DNA from: CAIWHR01 sp039931775
GTDB lineage: Bacteria; Pseudomonadota; Gammaproteobacteria; Burkholderiales; Casimicrobiaceae
DNA: 64,000 nucleotides
Assembly: GCA_039931775.1 (NCBI GenBank)
Contig: JBDTRG010000129.1
Location: 81,154 to 145,153 of the forward strand
Reading direction: 5' to 3'
The notes beneath the pieces are model-generated. The model was not told where the DNA came from and did not search any database. It saw only the letters and a program-made list of their open reading frames with translations. Each line of letters starts with the position of its first letter. Position 1 is the first letter of the stretch. Made by a program: the position numbers and the translations under genes. Shown here piece by piece: positions 17,026 through 26,546 of the stretch.

Positions 17026-20000
17026 ATGTCGCACCTCCTCACGTTACGCGGGCGCTACGCGCTGTCGCCGTTTCGCGTTGCCAAGCTCGAAGCCGCGCTC
17101 GCCGCTTCCCGTCCGGACCACGCCGTCACCGGCATATCGGCAACCTACTGGCATTTCGTCGAGGTGTTGCGCGATCTCGCACCCGGCGAGCGCGCGACGC
17201 TCGAGCGTCTGCTGACCTACGGGCCGCATGACCACGAGGTCGCGGACGACGGGGAGCTCGTCGTCGTCGTTCCGCGCCCGGGAACAGTTTCGCCGTGGTC
17301 ATCGAAGGCCACCGAGATTTCGCGGAATTGTGGCGTCGAATCGGTCGTTCGCATTGAGCGGGGCATCGGATACCGCATCGCCACGCGTGCCGGCACGCCG
17401 CTCGTCGACGCCGATCGAGCGGCGCTGCTTCCCCTCCTTCACGACCGGATGACCGAGGCGGTGCTGCCGCGGCTCGAGGACACGCAGTCCCTCTTCGCGC
17501 ATTTTCCGCCTCGACCGATGGCGACGATCCCGCTGCTCGCGCAAGGGCGGTCGGCGATCGATGCGGCGAACATTGCTCTTGGACTGGCGCTGGCACCGGA
17601 CGAAATCGACTACCTCGATGCAAATTTCCGACGGATGGGTCGCGACCCCACCGACGTCGAGCTGACGATGTTCGCGCAGGCGAATTCCGAGCATTGCCGG
17701 CACAAGATCTTCAACGCGGACTGGTGGATCGACGGCGCTCGACAGCAGAAGAGCCTGTTCGCGATGATCCGGCATACGCATGCCGCCAGCCCGCGTGGCA
17801 CCATCGTGGCGTACGCGGACAACGCCGCGGTGATGGAAGGCGCCACGGTACGGCGCTTCTATCCGGATGCGACCGGCCGCTACACGGCGCACCTCGAGCC
17901 GACGCACATCCTGATGAAGGTCGAGACGCACAACCATCCGACGGCGATCGCGCCGTTTCCGGGGGCGGCGACCGGTTCCGGCGGTGAAATCCGCGACGAG
18001 GGTGCGACGGGCCGCGGCGCGAAGCCGAAGGCCGGGCTCACCGGCTTCACGACGTCGCACCTTCGCCTGCCTGGATTGCCGCAGCCGTGGGAGGCGACGT
18101 ACGGTAAGCCGGAGCGCATTGCCTCAGCGCTCGACATCATGCTCGACGGGCCGATCGGCGGCGCGTCGTTCAACAACGAATTCGGACGACCGAACATCCT
18201 CGGGTACTTCCGTACGTTTGAGCAGGAAGTTGCGGGCGAGGTCCGCGGCTACCACAAGCCGATCATGATCGCCGGCGGATTGGGCAACATTCGCGCCGAC
18301 CACACGGCGAAGCGCGCGCTGCCGGAGGGAACGCTTCTGATCCATCTGGGCGGCCCGGGCATGCTGATCGGAATGGGGGGCGGGGCGGCGTCGTCGATGG
18401 CTACCGGGGCCAATACCGCCGAGCTCGATTTCGATTCCGTCCAGCGTGCGAACGCCGAGATTCAGCGGCGCGCGCAGGAGGTGATCGACCGATGCTGGCA
18501 GGCCGGCGCGCAGAACCCGATCCTGTCGATCCACGACGTCGGCGCCGGCGGCCTGTCCAACGCTTTTCCCGAGTTGGTCCACGGCGGAGGCGCCGGCGCG
18601 GAGTTCGATCTGCGCCGGATTCCGTCGATGGAGCCGGGCATGGCCCCGCGCGAGATCTGGTCGAACGAGGCGCAGGAGCGCTACGTGCTGGCCATAGCGC
18701 CCCAGGACCTCGAGCGCTTCAAGGCGATCTGCGAGCGCGAGCGCTGTCCGTTCGCTGTCGTGGGCACGGCGCGCGCGCAGGAGCATCTCCTCGTCACCGA
18801 CGCGGATTTCCACGACAAGCCGGTCGACATGGATCTGGACGTGTTGTTCGGCAAGCCGCCGAAGATGACGCGCGATGCTGCCCACCTGCGTCGTGTGCTG
18901 CGTCCGCTCGACCTCGAGGGCGTCACGGTGAAGGATGCCGCGTATCGCGTGCTGCAGTTCCCGGCAGTCGCCGACAAGACGTTTCTCGTCACGATCGGCG
19001 ATCGCACCGTCGGCGGCCTTTGCGCGCGCGACCCGATGGTCGGCCCATGGCAGGTTCCGGTGGCGGACGTCGCCGTCACGCTGATGGATTTCGACGGCTA
19101 TCACGGCGAAGCGATGGCGATGGGCGAGCGCACACCGCTCGCGTTGATCGACGCGCCGGCGTCGGGTCGCATGGCGGTGGGCGAGGCGATCACCAACATC
19201 GCGGCCGCCGGCATCGGGCGGCTCTGCGACATCAAGCTGTCGGCAAACTGGATGGCGCCGGCCGGGCATCCGGGCGAGGACGCGGCACTCTACGACACGG
19301 TGCGCGCCGTGGCCATGGACCTGTGCCCCGCGCTCGGGATCAGCATTCCCGTCGGCAAGGATTCGATGTCGATGCGCACGACATGGCGAGAAGGCAACGC
19401 GGAGCACGCGGTCACGGCGCCGCTCTCGCTGATCGTGACGGCCTTCGCGCGCGTTCCGGATGCCCGGCGCGTGCTGACGCCGCTCTTGTCGCAGAATGGC
19501 GGTGATACGGAGCTGCTCTGGATCGATCTCGGTGCGGGACGGCACCGCCTCGGCGGTTCCGCGCTCGCGCAGGTTTACGGTCAGCTCGGCGACACCGCAC
19601 CGGATCTCGACGACCCGTCGCGGCTTGCCGCTTTCTTCAACGCGATCCAGTCATTTTCGGCCGAAGGGCGACTCCTCGCGTACCACGACATCGCCGACGG
19701 CGGATTGTTCGCAGCGCTCGTCGAGATGGCGTTCGCCTCGCGCCGCGGGCTTGAGATCGTTCTCGACGGCATCGCGGGAGGGCCGCTCGAGTTGTTGTTT
19801 GCCGAGGAACTCGGCGCGGTCGTCGAGGTTCGATCTGCCGATCGCGACGTTTTGCTGACCAAGCTCAAGGCCACCGGCCTTGAAGCGAACGCGATCGGTG
19901 CTCCGGCGCCGCATGCGCGCGTACGCATCCGGGTCGGTGGCATGACGCTCCTCGACGAGGCGCGCCTCGAATTGCATCGCGCGTGGTCCGCGACGACGCA

Positions 20001-20913
20001 CGAGCTGCAGCGGATGCGCGACGATCCGGAAGTCGTCGACCACGAGTATGCCCGGCTGCTCGATGCCCACGACCCGGGCCTCGCACCGGTGCTGACGTTC
20101 GATCCTGCGGACGACATCGCGGCACCGTACATTTCGACCGGCGCGCGTCCGGCGATTGCCATCCTCCGCGAGCAGGGAGTCAACGGCCAGGTCGAGATGG
20201 CGGCGGCGTTCGATCGCGCCGGCTTCACGGCGGTCGACGTGCACATGACCGACCTCATCGCCGGACGACGTTCGCTCAAAGCCTTCCGCGGCTTTGTCGC
20301 GTGCGGCGGCTTCTCGTACGGCGACGTGCTCGGCGGCGGCGAAGGTTGGGCCAAGTCGATCCTGTTCAACGGGCGCGCCCGCGATGACTTTGCGGCGTTC
20401 TTCGCGCGCGACGATGCGTTTGCGTTGGGCGTCTGCAACGGCTGCCAGATGATGAGCAACCTGTCCGAGCTCATCCCCGGAACGGCGCATTGGCCGCACT
20501 TCGTGCGCAACAAGTCGGAGCAGTTCGAGGCGCGCTTCGTGCTCCTCGAAGTGGACCCGTCGCCGTCGCTATTTTTCCGCGGGATGGAAGGCAGCCGGAT
20601 CCCCGTCGCCACCGCGCACGGCGAGGGGTATGCGGAGTTTCGCGACGCCGCGCAGAACGACGCGGCGCAGCCCCTCGTGACTTTGCGGTTCGCCGACAAT
20701 CGCGGAGTGCCGACGGAACGCTATCCCTACAACGTAAGCGGTTCGCCGCAGGGCATGGCGGGACTCACCACGCCGGATGGCCGTTACACGATCCTGATGC
20801 CGCATCCCGAGCGCGGGTTCCGCACGGTGCAGATGTCGTGGCATCCGCCGGACTGGGGCGAGGATTCCCCGTGGATGCGTATGTTTCGAAATGCCCGGGC
20901 ATGGGTGGGGTGA
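17026..20913 (+). CDS. purL: Phosphoribosylformylglycinamidine synthase, large single-chain form
   Basis: This cytoplasmic enzyme makes FGAM from FGAR, ATP and glutamine, step four of purine synthesis. Its 1295 residues match the proteobacterial fused form. An N-terminal PurS-like part is followed by two AIR-synthase-like halves (TMFAQANSEHCRHKIFNADW, VETHNHPTAIAPFPGAATG, and later KDSMSMRTTW) and a C-terminal class I glutaminase. The glutaminase nucleophile is Cys1137 in GVCNGCQMMSN, and the end has PHPERGFR with the catalytic His and Glu. The ATG start has no strong ribosome binding site, but the protein start MSHLLTLRGRYALS fits the family. It is a chromosomal anchor gene. Confidence 0.97.
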   Translation: MSHLLTLRGRYALSPFRVAKLEAALAASRPDHAVTGISATYWHFVEVLRDLAPGERATLERLLTYGPHDHEVADDGELVVVVPRPGTVSPWSSKATEISRNCGVESVVRIERGIGYRIATRAGTPLVDADRAALLPLLHDRMTEAVLPRLEDTQSLFAHFPPRPMATIPLLAQGRSAIDAANIALGLALAPDEIDYLDANFRRMGRDPTDVELTMFAQANSEHCRHKIFNADWWIDGARQQKSLFAMIRHTHAASPRGTIVAYADNAAVMEGATVRRFYPDATGRYTAHLEPTHILMKVETHNHPTAIAPFPGAATGSGGEIRDEGATGRGAKPKAGLTGFTTSHLRLPGLPQPWEATYGKPERIASALDIMLDGPIGGASFNNEFGRPNILGYFRTFEQEVAGEVRGYHKPIMIAGGLGNIRADHTAKRALPEGTLLIHLGGPGMLIGMGGGAASSMATGANTAELDFDSVQRANAEIQRRAQEVIDRCWQAGAQNPILSIHDVGAGGLSNAFPELVHGGGAGAEFDLRRIPSMEPGMAPREIWSNEAQERYVLAIAPQDLERFKAICERERCPFAVVGTARAQEHLLVTDADFHDKPVDMDLDVLFGKPPKMTRDAAHLRRVLRPLDLEGVTVKDAAYRVLQFPAVADKTFLVTIGDRTVGGLCARDPMVGPWQVPVADVAVTLMDFDGYHGEAMAMGERTPLALIDAPASGRMAVGEAITNIAAAGIGRLCDIKLSANWMAPAGHPGEDAALYDTVRAVAMDLCPALGISIPVGKDSMSMRTTWREGNAEHAVTAPLSLIVTAFARVPDARRVLTPLLSQNGGDTELLWIDLGAGRHRLGGSALAQVYGQLGDTAPDLDDPSRLAAFFNAIQSFSAEGRLLAYHDIADGGLFAALVEMAFASRRGLEIVLDGIAGGPLELLFAEELGAVVEVRSADRDVLLTKLKATGLEANAIGAPAPHARVRIRVGGMTLLDEARLELHRAWSATTHELQRMRDDPEVVDHEYARLLDAHDPGLAPVLTFDPADDIAAPYISTGARPAIAILREQGVNGQVEMAAAFDRAGFTAVDVHMTDLIAGRRSLKAFRGFVACGGFSYGDVLGGGEGWAKSILFNGRARDDFAAFFARDDAFALGVCNGCQMMSNLSELIPGTAHWPHFVRNKSEQFEARFVLLEVDPSPSLFFRGMEGSRIPVATAHGEGYAEFRDAAQNDAAQPLVTLRFADNRGVPTERYPYNVSGSPQGMAGLTTPDGRYTILMPHPERGFRTVQMSWHPPDWGEDSPWMRMFRNARAWVG

Positions 20914-20944
20914 GGTACGCGGACGGCACGTCGAAAGGTGTCCG

Positions 20945-21736
20945 GTGAGCATCGCCGTCGTGATTCCGTCGCGGCTCGCGCCGAATTCGTCATCGGCGCC
21001 GGTTGCGGCGGACCGAGCGCTCTACCTCGATCGAGCGCTCGCCTCGGTGCAGGCGCAGACTCGTCGCGATCTCATTTCGCAAGTCGTCGTGTGCGTCGAT
21101 CCCGGCAGGTCTCGCGAGGTCCCCGCGCGAATCGCGTTGACGTCGTTCGGCGGGTTGGCCGTCGAAGTCATCGAGGGAGACACCGCGAGCCAGGCCTCGG
21201 CGCTCAATGCGGGCATCCGGTCGGTCACGGCGGGCTGGATTGCGTTCCTCGAAGACGACGACGTCTGGCGCCCCGAGCGCATCGAGACGCAGTGGGAGTA
21301 CGCTGGAAAGCACGACCTCGTGACCTCCAGCCAGGAGGAAGTCGGTGAGAATGGCGCGCATGTTCGCATCCAACACTTCCCGACGCCGTCGGGCTGGCTG
21401 CTCCGCGCGGACGGACGCGACTCGCCACGCTTCGACGAGTCGTTCGTCTGGCACGTCGACACCGAGATGCTCGGCCAATTGAAGCGTGCCAATGCGCGAC
21501 GCGTCCACTTTGCGCCTGCCGAGCACGTCGGCAACGGGCTGGCATGGGTCGCCTGCAGCTCGTCGATCGCGCGCAACGCCGGCGCGCCGTTGGTGATTCG
21601 CACGCTCAATACCCTGGGCGGGATGGCGCAGATCTCGCGAAGCGCCAGGGCCGCCAGGCAGAGCCGTCTCGAGTACCAGGAAATCAGACGTCGGTACGGC
21701 GACCTCTTTCCAGCGACGGGCGGCGTGCCGTGGTGA
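20945..21736 (+). CDS. Family 2-like glycosyltransferase
   Basis: The 263-residue protein starts at GTG after AAAGG, 32 bases downstream of purL. The GT-A fold is visible: a first strand VSIAVVIPSRL, the nucleotide-binding part (LASVQAQTRRDLISQVVVCVD), GDTASQASALNAGI, and the metal-binding AFLEDDDVWRPERIE (DDD in place of DXD). The protein is shorter than most GT2 enzymes and lacks membrane segments. Its stop overlaps the GTG start of the TPR-Fic gene (GTGGTGA), so the two are translationally coupled. Sugar donor and acceptor are unknown; the coupling suggests that both act on the same target. Confidence 0.75.
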   Translation: MSIAVVIPSRLAPNSSSAPVAADRALYLDRALASVQAQTRRDLISQVVVCVDPGRSREVPARIALTSFGGLAVEVIEGDTASQASALNAGIRSVTAGWIAFLEDDDVWRPERIETQWEYAGKHDLVTSSQEEVGENGAHVRIQHFPTPSGWLLRADGRDSPRFDESFVWHVDTEMLGQLKRANARRVHFAPAEHVGNGLAWVACSSSIARNAGAPLVIRTLNTLGGMAQISRSARAARQSRLEYQEIRRRYGDLFPATGGVPW

Positions 21737-23496
21737 GCGGGGTCGCCGAAAGGCAGTTCGACGAGGCGGCGCGGCAACGGATACGCAGGCTGCTTCGGGA
21801 TGGACGCTTCGACGAGGCGGCCATCGAGCTCGACGCCGAACTCGCGAGGATCAAGGGTTCGGCGTCAAGACAGCCCGCGGTCCGGGACGTTGCCGACGCG
21901 ACGGTGAGGCTGGGCGCCGTGGCGACGGCGGGCACACCGGACAGTCGACCGTCGCTGTCGGCGTCGCGAGCCCTGGCGCTGGCGCATTTCGCCGAAGCCG
22001 CTGGCGACGGGGGAATCGCGGCCGTGCTCTATACGGCGGTGGCGTCGACTGAAGGGGCGCGCGTTCCGGCGCTCCTCGGCCTCGGCCGCGTCCTCCATCC
22101 TTTGGGCAGGACGGCCGAGGCTGCCTCGGCCCTGGAATCGGCTGCGGCGATGCAGCCCGCTTCGGTCGAGGCGTGGTGCAATCTCTCGGCATTGCAGGTC
22201 GAGCTGGGACGCGCCGACGCCGCCCTCGACGCCGCCCACCGCGCGCTTCTCCTTCAGCCCGATCTCGGCGCCGCGCTGCTCAACCGTGGCGATGCGTTTC
22301 GCCAACTCGGCCAGTTCATTGAGGCCGCCGAGGCCTACGAACGCGCTGTAGCGCTGCAGCCGCGATGGCCGGTCGCACTGAACAAGCTGGCCGGCGTCCG
22401 GCGCATCCTGCGCGAGTACGATCGCTCCGAGGATCTCCTTCGCGACGCGATGGCGATCGCGCCGCAATTCGGTCTCGCGCGCGTCAACCTCGGTACGCTC
22501 ATGATAGAGCGCGGGCGCTACGCCGAGGGGCGTGGCCTGCTCGAGGGTGCGCTTCGTCTGCCTCAACTCGATGGGGCGGCGCGCGCCGAGGCCGAATCGG
22601 CGCTCGCGATGGCGGGCGAGCATGAGTATCTGGCGCCGGCGATCGCGGCAGCCGTTGCCGCGGCCGATCCGGAACCGCTGCACCGGGCACTCGATCTGCG
22701 GCGCGATCCGGCCGACCTGCCATCCCAGGAGGTCCAGGCACTGCTTGCGAAAATGACCGCTCGCGTCCTCGAGACCCGCTCCCATGCCGGCGCACCCGTC
22801 GAAGGCGAGACGTCGCCACCGGAGTGGCCAGGTATCGAAGCTCACTTTGCCTTTCATCGCACGGATTCGATCGACGAGCTGAAGAGGACGCTCGGCGAAC
22901 TTGCGAAAGGGAGCGCGGTTGCGGGAGGAGGGAACGTCGCGACCTCCATGCTCGATGTCTTCAACTTCGAGCGCGCCGTGCGGGAGCGCCGCGCGCGCCC
23001 GATGGGCGAGGGCACCGGATCCGACGTGTGGCTGAGGTACTGGCATGCCCGGGTGACGGCGCATCGACCGGAAGTCTTTCCCGGGCAGATGAAGCCCGTT
23101 CCCAACCTGGTGTTGACGAGCCATCGCATCGTTCGCGCGGCGCCGCGTCAGGCCGCCGCCTCGTGCGCGGCGTTTTTCGCCAACGAGTACCCCCGCCTGC
23201 CACCGGGTTTCGCGCGGGCGACGCTCGTCTATTTCGCGATCACCCAGATTCATCCGTTCTTCGACGGCAACGGCCGGATCGCGCGGTTCATGCAGAATGC
23301 CGAGCTCGAGTTGGCCGGACTCCACCCCCTCGTGATCCCTCAGGACGTCAAGGGGGCGATTCCCGACATTCTGCATCGGGTGCGCACCTCCGCTGATCTC
23401 GGCCCGTTGATCGCGGCGATGGCCGACGCGGCGGAATTCACGGCGAATGTCGTCAGAAGGTTGGATAAAGCGTCCGGTGATTCGCGCGGCCATTGA
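21733..23496 (+). CDS. TPR-repeat protein with C-terminal Fic domain
   Basis: The 587-residue protein starts at GTG, overlapping the glycosyltransferase stop. Residues ~75-300 are TPR repeats (LGLGRVLHPLGRTAEAASALESA, NLSALQVELGRADAALDAAHRA, NRGDAFRQLGQFIEAAEAYERA). The C-terminal ~200 residues are a Fic domain with a complete motif, HPFFDGNGRIAR (His507 to Arg518), so AMPylation or a related nucleotidyl or phosphate transfer is expected. I see no clear inhibitory S/T-x-x-x-E-G/N motif. TPRs are common partners in Fic proteins such as FICD, where they bind targets. What is unusual is the tight pairing with a glycosyltransferase. The target is unknown. Confidence 0.85.
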   Translation: MSGVAERQFDEAARQRIRRLLRDGRFDEAAIELDAELARIKGSASRQPAVRDVADATVRLGAVATAGTPDSRPSLSASRALALAHFAEAAGDGGIAAVLYTAVASTEGARVPALLGLGRVLHPLGRTAEAASALESAAAMQPASVEAWCNLSALQVELGRADAALDAAHRALLLQPDLGAALLNRGDAFRQLGQFIEAAEAYERAVALQPRWPVALNKLAGVRRILREYDRSEDLLRDAMAIAPQFGLARVNLGTLMIERGRYAEGRGLLEGALRLPQLDGAARAEAESALAMAGEHEYLAPAIAAAVAAADPEPLHRALDLRRDPADLPSQEVQALLAKMTARVLETRSHAGAPVEGETSPPEWPGIEAHFAFHRTDSIDELKRTLGELAKGSAVAGGGNVATSMLDVFNFERAVRERRARPMGEGTGSDVWLRYWHARVTAHRPEVFPGQMKPVPNLVLTSHRIVRAAPRQAAASCAAFFANEYPRLPPGFARATLVYFAITQIHPFFDGNGRIARFMQNAELELAGLHPLVIPQDVKGAIPDILHRVRTSADLGPLIAAMADAAEFTANVVRRLDKASGDSRGH

Positions 23497-23602
23497 GCAG
23501 GGCGCCGCCGCCGCGGCGCTCCGGCGATCGGACAACGTTGCACCGACGGTTGACCAAGCGCGTTGGGCCGCCGATCATTCGTACGCGTCGAGGAGGGTAA
23601 CG

Positions 23603-25813
23603 ATGTTTGGGTTCAGTCGTTTTCGCCGGGTTTGGGCTGTCGGGCTCGCGGTCGTTCTGGCTGCGACGGCAGCCGTTCCGGCCGTCGCCAAGAATTCGCC
23701 CGGTGGCTCCGACGTGCCGGCGCTCCCCGAGCCGCTGACCAGGGAATCGGTGCGGGAACTGGTGTCGCGCCTTTCCGACGACGAGGTCCGAAAGCTCCTG
23801 CTCGACCAGCTCGACCGCGCGGCGGCCGTGGCGCCGGCGAAGGGGAAAGGCGCGATGGGCATGTCGGGGAGGATGGACGAGCACGCCGAGATGATGCGGA
23901 CGAACTTCGCGGCGCTTCAAGGTGCGTTGGCCGACCTGCCGCAGACGATGCGCCAGGTCGAGGCCAGGCTCACCGAACCCGATGGACCCTCGCAACTCCT
24001 GATCATCGTCGAAATCCTGGCGGCGTTGCTTGCGGCCGGCTGGGTCGTCGAAGCGGTATATGACCGCGCGCTTCGCGGTTACCGGTCGCGGCTCGCGAAC
24101 TCGTCCGGGCATTCGTTCAGTGCCAACGCTTTCCGCCGTGGCGTCGGCCTGCTGCTCGACATCGGCGGAATCGTTGTGTGGAGTCTCGCCGCGCTCACGG
24201 TTTTCTTTCTGATCTGGCATGACCACGACCTGCGCCGAACGACGATTCTGGATTTCATGATCCTGGTCGCCATCGTCCGCGTCGCTGTACTCGTAGCTCG
24301 GTTCCTGTTTGCAAAGGGCGCGGGGTCAGAGCGCCTGCTGCCTTTCGCCGACGCGCCGGCGGCCACGCTGCGCCGGTTCGCTGTCGCCCTCGCCGCGATC
24401 TTCGGTGGCACGATCGCTGCCGTTTCGTTGTTGCGGGGGGCGGGTGCGAGCGAGGCGACGATCGATATCGCCATGATCGTTGCGGTGACGTCGGGGATCC
24501 TGCTCACGATAGGGATCGTGTGGCGCGTCCGGCTGCCGATTGCCAACCTGATTCGGGGTGACGGCACGCACGGGGCCATTCGCGGCTCGATCGCCGATCT
24601 GTGGCCGGTCATTGCCACCCTGTACTTCCTGGGTGTCCTGATCGCCCGTATCTCGGACGCCCTTGCAGGGGCTTCGGAGGTCGACGGTACGGCCATCGTC
24701 AGCGTGCTCCTCGTCGTCGCGTTGCCGATCGTGGACATGACGCTTTGCCGCGCGCTCGCGGCCGCCGCGAGTGAGCAGACGGGCAGGGTGGCGCGCGCGC
24801 GCGGGTTTCTCGCCTCGTACCAACAGGTGTTTCAGCGAGCGATCCACATCGTCGTGGTCGTCGTCGGATTGCTGCTCTTCGGACACGTGTGGGGAATCAA
24901 TCTCTTCGCCTTTGCGCAGCGCAACCTGGGCGGCCAGATCTCAAGTTCGCTTCTCGGCGTTTCGATCGTGGTGCTTCTCGCCTACATCCTTTGGGAAGGC
25001 GCGAAGACGGCGATCGATCGGCGCCTCGCGGCCGAAGGCGAACTGGATGCGGAGACGCCTGCATCGCGACTGCGAACGCTGTTGCCGATCCTGCGCGTCC
25101 TGATACTCGTCACGATCTTCGTCATCGCGACGATGTCGGTGCTGGCGGCACTCGGTGTCGACATCGTTCCGGTCCTGGCAGGCGCCAGCGTCATCGGGGT
25201 GGCGATCGGCTTCGGTTCGCAGACGCTGGTGCGCGACGTCGTCTCCGGCGCCTTCTTCCTGATGGACGATGCATTTCGCCTCGGCGAATACATCGAAGTC
25301 GGCGACGCGAAGGGCCGGGTCGAGAAGATCAACGTGAGGTCGCTGTTCCTGCGCCACCACCGCGGCGCGCTCAACATTCTTCCGTACGGCGAAATCAAGC
25401 GGCTGCGCAACACCAATCGCGACTGGATGATCATGGTGATGGATTTCCGGCTCACCTACGACACCAACCTGTCGACGGTGAAAAAAATCATGAAGCAGGT
25501 CGGCGACGAACTCGCCGCCGACCCCGAACTCGCGCCGGACCTGCTGCAACCGCTGAAGATGGGAGGCGTGATGTCGACCGAGGACAGCGCGATCGTCATC
25601 CGGGCGAAGTTCACGGCACGGCCGGAGGGCGAGCCGTACATGATCCGCAAGGCCGCCTACACCAAGATCCTGAAGGCGTTCCGCGAAGCGGGAATCAAGT
25701 TCGCTCACCGACAGGTTACCGTTTACGTGCCGCCTTCATCGAACGGCGACGCGAAGACCGCTGCCGCGGGCGCCGCGGCGCTGGCCGCGGCCGCGCCGGA
25801 CCCGGCGCTGTAG
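23603..25813 (+). CDS. MscS-family mechanosensitive ion channel, large form
   Basis: The 736-residue protein starts at the ATG after GGAGGGTAACG. A signal peptide (VGLAVVLAATAAVPAVAK) precedes a periplasmic helical part, then about nine to ten hydrophobic segments from ~140 to 560. The MscS core follows: pore-lining VPVLAGASVIGVAIGFGSQTLVRDVVSGAFFL, the beta domain (FRLGEYIEVGDAKGRVEKINVRSLFLRHHRGALNILPYGEI), and a C-terminal alpha/beta domain. It is an inner-membrane channel that opens under hypo-osmotic tension. It sits 106 bases after the TPR-Fic gene and may be transcribed with it. The Ala-rich C-terminal tail is probably disordered. Confidence 0.9.
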   Translation: MFGFSRFRRVWAVGLAVVLAATAAVPAVAKNSPGGSDVPALPEPLTRESVRELVSRLSDDEVRKLLLDQLDRAAAVAPAKGKGAMGMSGRMDEHAEMMRTNFAALQGALADLPQTMRQVEARLTEPDGPSQLLIIVEILAALLAAGWVVEAVYDRALRGYRSRLANSSGHSFSANAFRRGVGLLLDIGGIVVWSLAALTVFFLIWHDHDLRRTTILDFMILVAIVRVAVLVARFLFAKGAGSERLLPFADAPAATLRRFAVALAAIFGGTIAAVSLLRGAGASEATIDIAMIVAVTSGILLTIGIVWRVRLPIANLIRGDGTHGAIRGSIADLWPVIATLYFLGVLIARISDALAGASEVDGTAIVSVLLVVALPIVDMTLCRALAAAASEQTGRVARARGFLASYQQVFQRAIHIVVVVVGLLLFGHVWGINLFAFAQRNLGGQISSSLLGVSIVVLLAYILWEGAKTAIDRRLAAEGELDAETPASRLRTLLPILRVLILVTIFVIATMSVLAALGVDIVPVLAGASVIGVAIGFGSQTLVRDVVSGAFFLMDDAFRLGEYIEVGDAKGRVEKINVRSLFLRHHRGALNILPYGEIKRLRNTNRDWMIMVMDFRLTYDTNLSTVKKIMKQVGDELAADPELAPDLLQPLKMGGVMSTEDSAIVIRAKFTARPEGEPYMIRKAAYTKILKAFREAGIKFAHRQVTVYVPPSSNGDAKTAAAGAAALAAAAPDPAL

Positions 25814-25865
25814 CGGGTCCGATCCGGCTGCCGATGCGACGCAACGACGACGAAAGACCATCGCA

Positions 25866-26480
25866 ATGACGCTCACCGTCTATTCGATCAACGGCGCGAC
25901 GCCGGTCGTCGATCCGACTGCCTATGTTCACCCGAGCGCCGTGTTGATCGGCGACGTGATCGTCGGCCCGGGATGCTATGTCGGACCGACGGCCTGCCTG
26001 CGTGGCGATTTCGGCCCGCTCGAAATGCGCGCCGGAGCGAACGTCCAGGACTCATGCATCCTGCACGCCTACCCCGGCGTCGGCACGCTCGTCGAGGAAG
26101 AGGGACACATCGGGCACGGTGCGATCCTCCACGGGTGCAGGATCGAGCGCAACGCGCTGGTCGGCATGAACGCTGTCATCAACGACAACGCGGTGATCGG
26201 AGAGTCGGCGATCGTCGCGGCGCTCGCCTTCGTGAAAGCCGGGATGATCATCCCGCCGCGCACGCTGGTTGCGGGCATTCCGGCGCGCGTGCTTCGCGAG
26301 CTGACGGCGCAGGACCTGGCCTGGAAGGTCGAGGGTACCGCGAGCTACCAGGAACTCACCCGGCGCAGCCTCGCGACAATGCGGGCAACGACGCCTCTTT
26401 CCGCGCCGGAGCCTGGCCGAAAGAGAATCGAGCTTCCCGAACTCCTGCCCCTTTCCGAGCGAAAGGCGAGGGGCGGATAG
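25866..26480 (+). CDS. Gamma-carbonic-anhydrase-like / PaaY-type hexapeptide-repeat protein
   Basis: The 204-residue protein is built of left-handed beta-helix hexapeptide repeats (AYVHPSAVLIGDVIVGPGCYVGPTACLRGDFG, NVQDSCILHAYPG, EEGHIGHGAILHGCRI, GMNAVINDNAVIG). Metal ligands of the gamma-CA/PaaY group appear as the His residues in ILHAYPG and EEGHIGHGA. It may be a thioesterase of phenylacetyl-CoA catabolism (PaaY) or a gamma-carbonic anhydrase; no other paa genes are near. The C-terminal 50 residues form a helical tail with an unstructured end. It starts at ATG 53 bases after the MscS-type gene. Confidence 0.8.
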   Translation: MTLTVYSINGATPVVDPTAYVHPSAVLIGDVIVGPGCYVGPTACLRGDFGPLEMRAGANVQDSCILHAYPGVGTLVEEEGHIGHGAILHGCRIERNALVGMNAVINDNAVIGESAIVAALAFVKAGMIIPPRTLVAGIPARVLRELTAQDLAWKVEGTASYQELTRRSLATMRATTPLSAPEPGRKRIELPELLPLSERKARGG

Positions 26481-26546
26481 TAGACGCCCCGCAGCGCTCG
26501 GAAATGGCTGCCGCGACTTCCGGGTGCCGATTAGCGTCGGCCGGGT

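Noticed and set aside
18124..19545. 473-codon antisense frame inside purL
   Set aside because: Mirror of purL; no recognisable protein features.
21865..23535. 556-codon antisense frame opposite the TPR-Fic gene
   Set aside because: Arg/Gly/His-rich, no motif, while the plus strand holds a clear Fic motif and TPRs.
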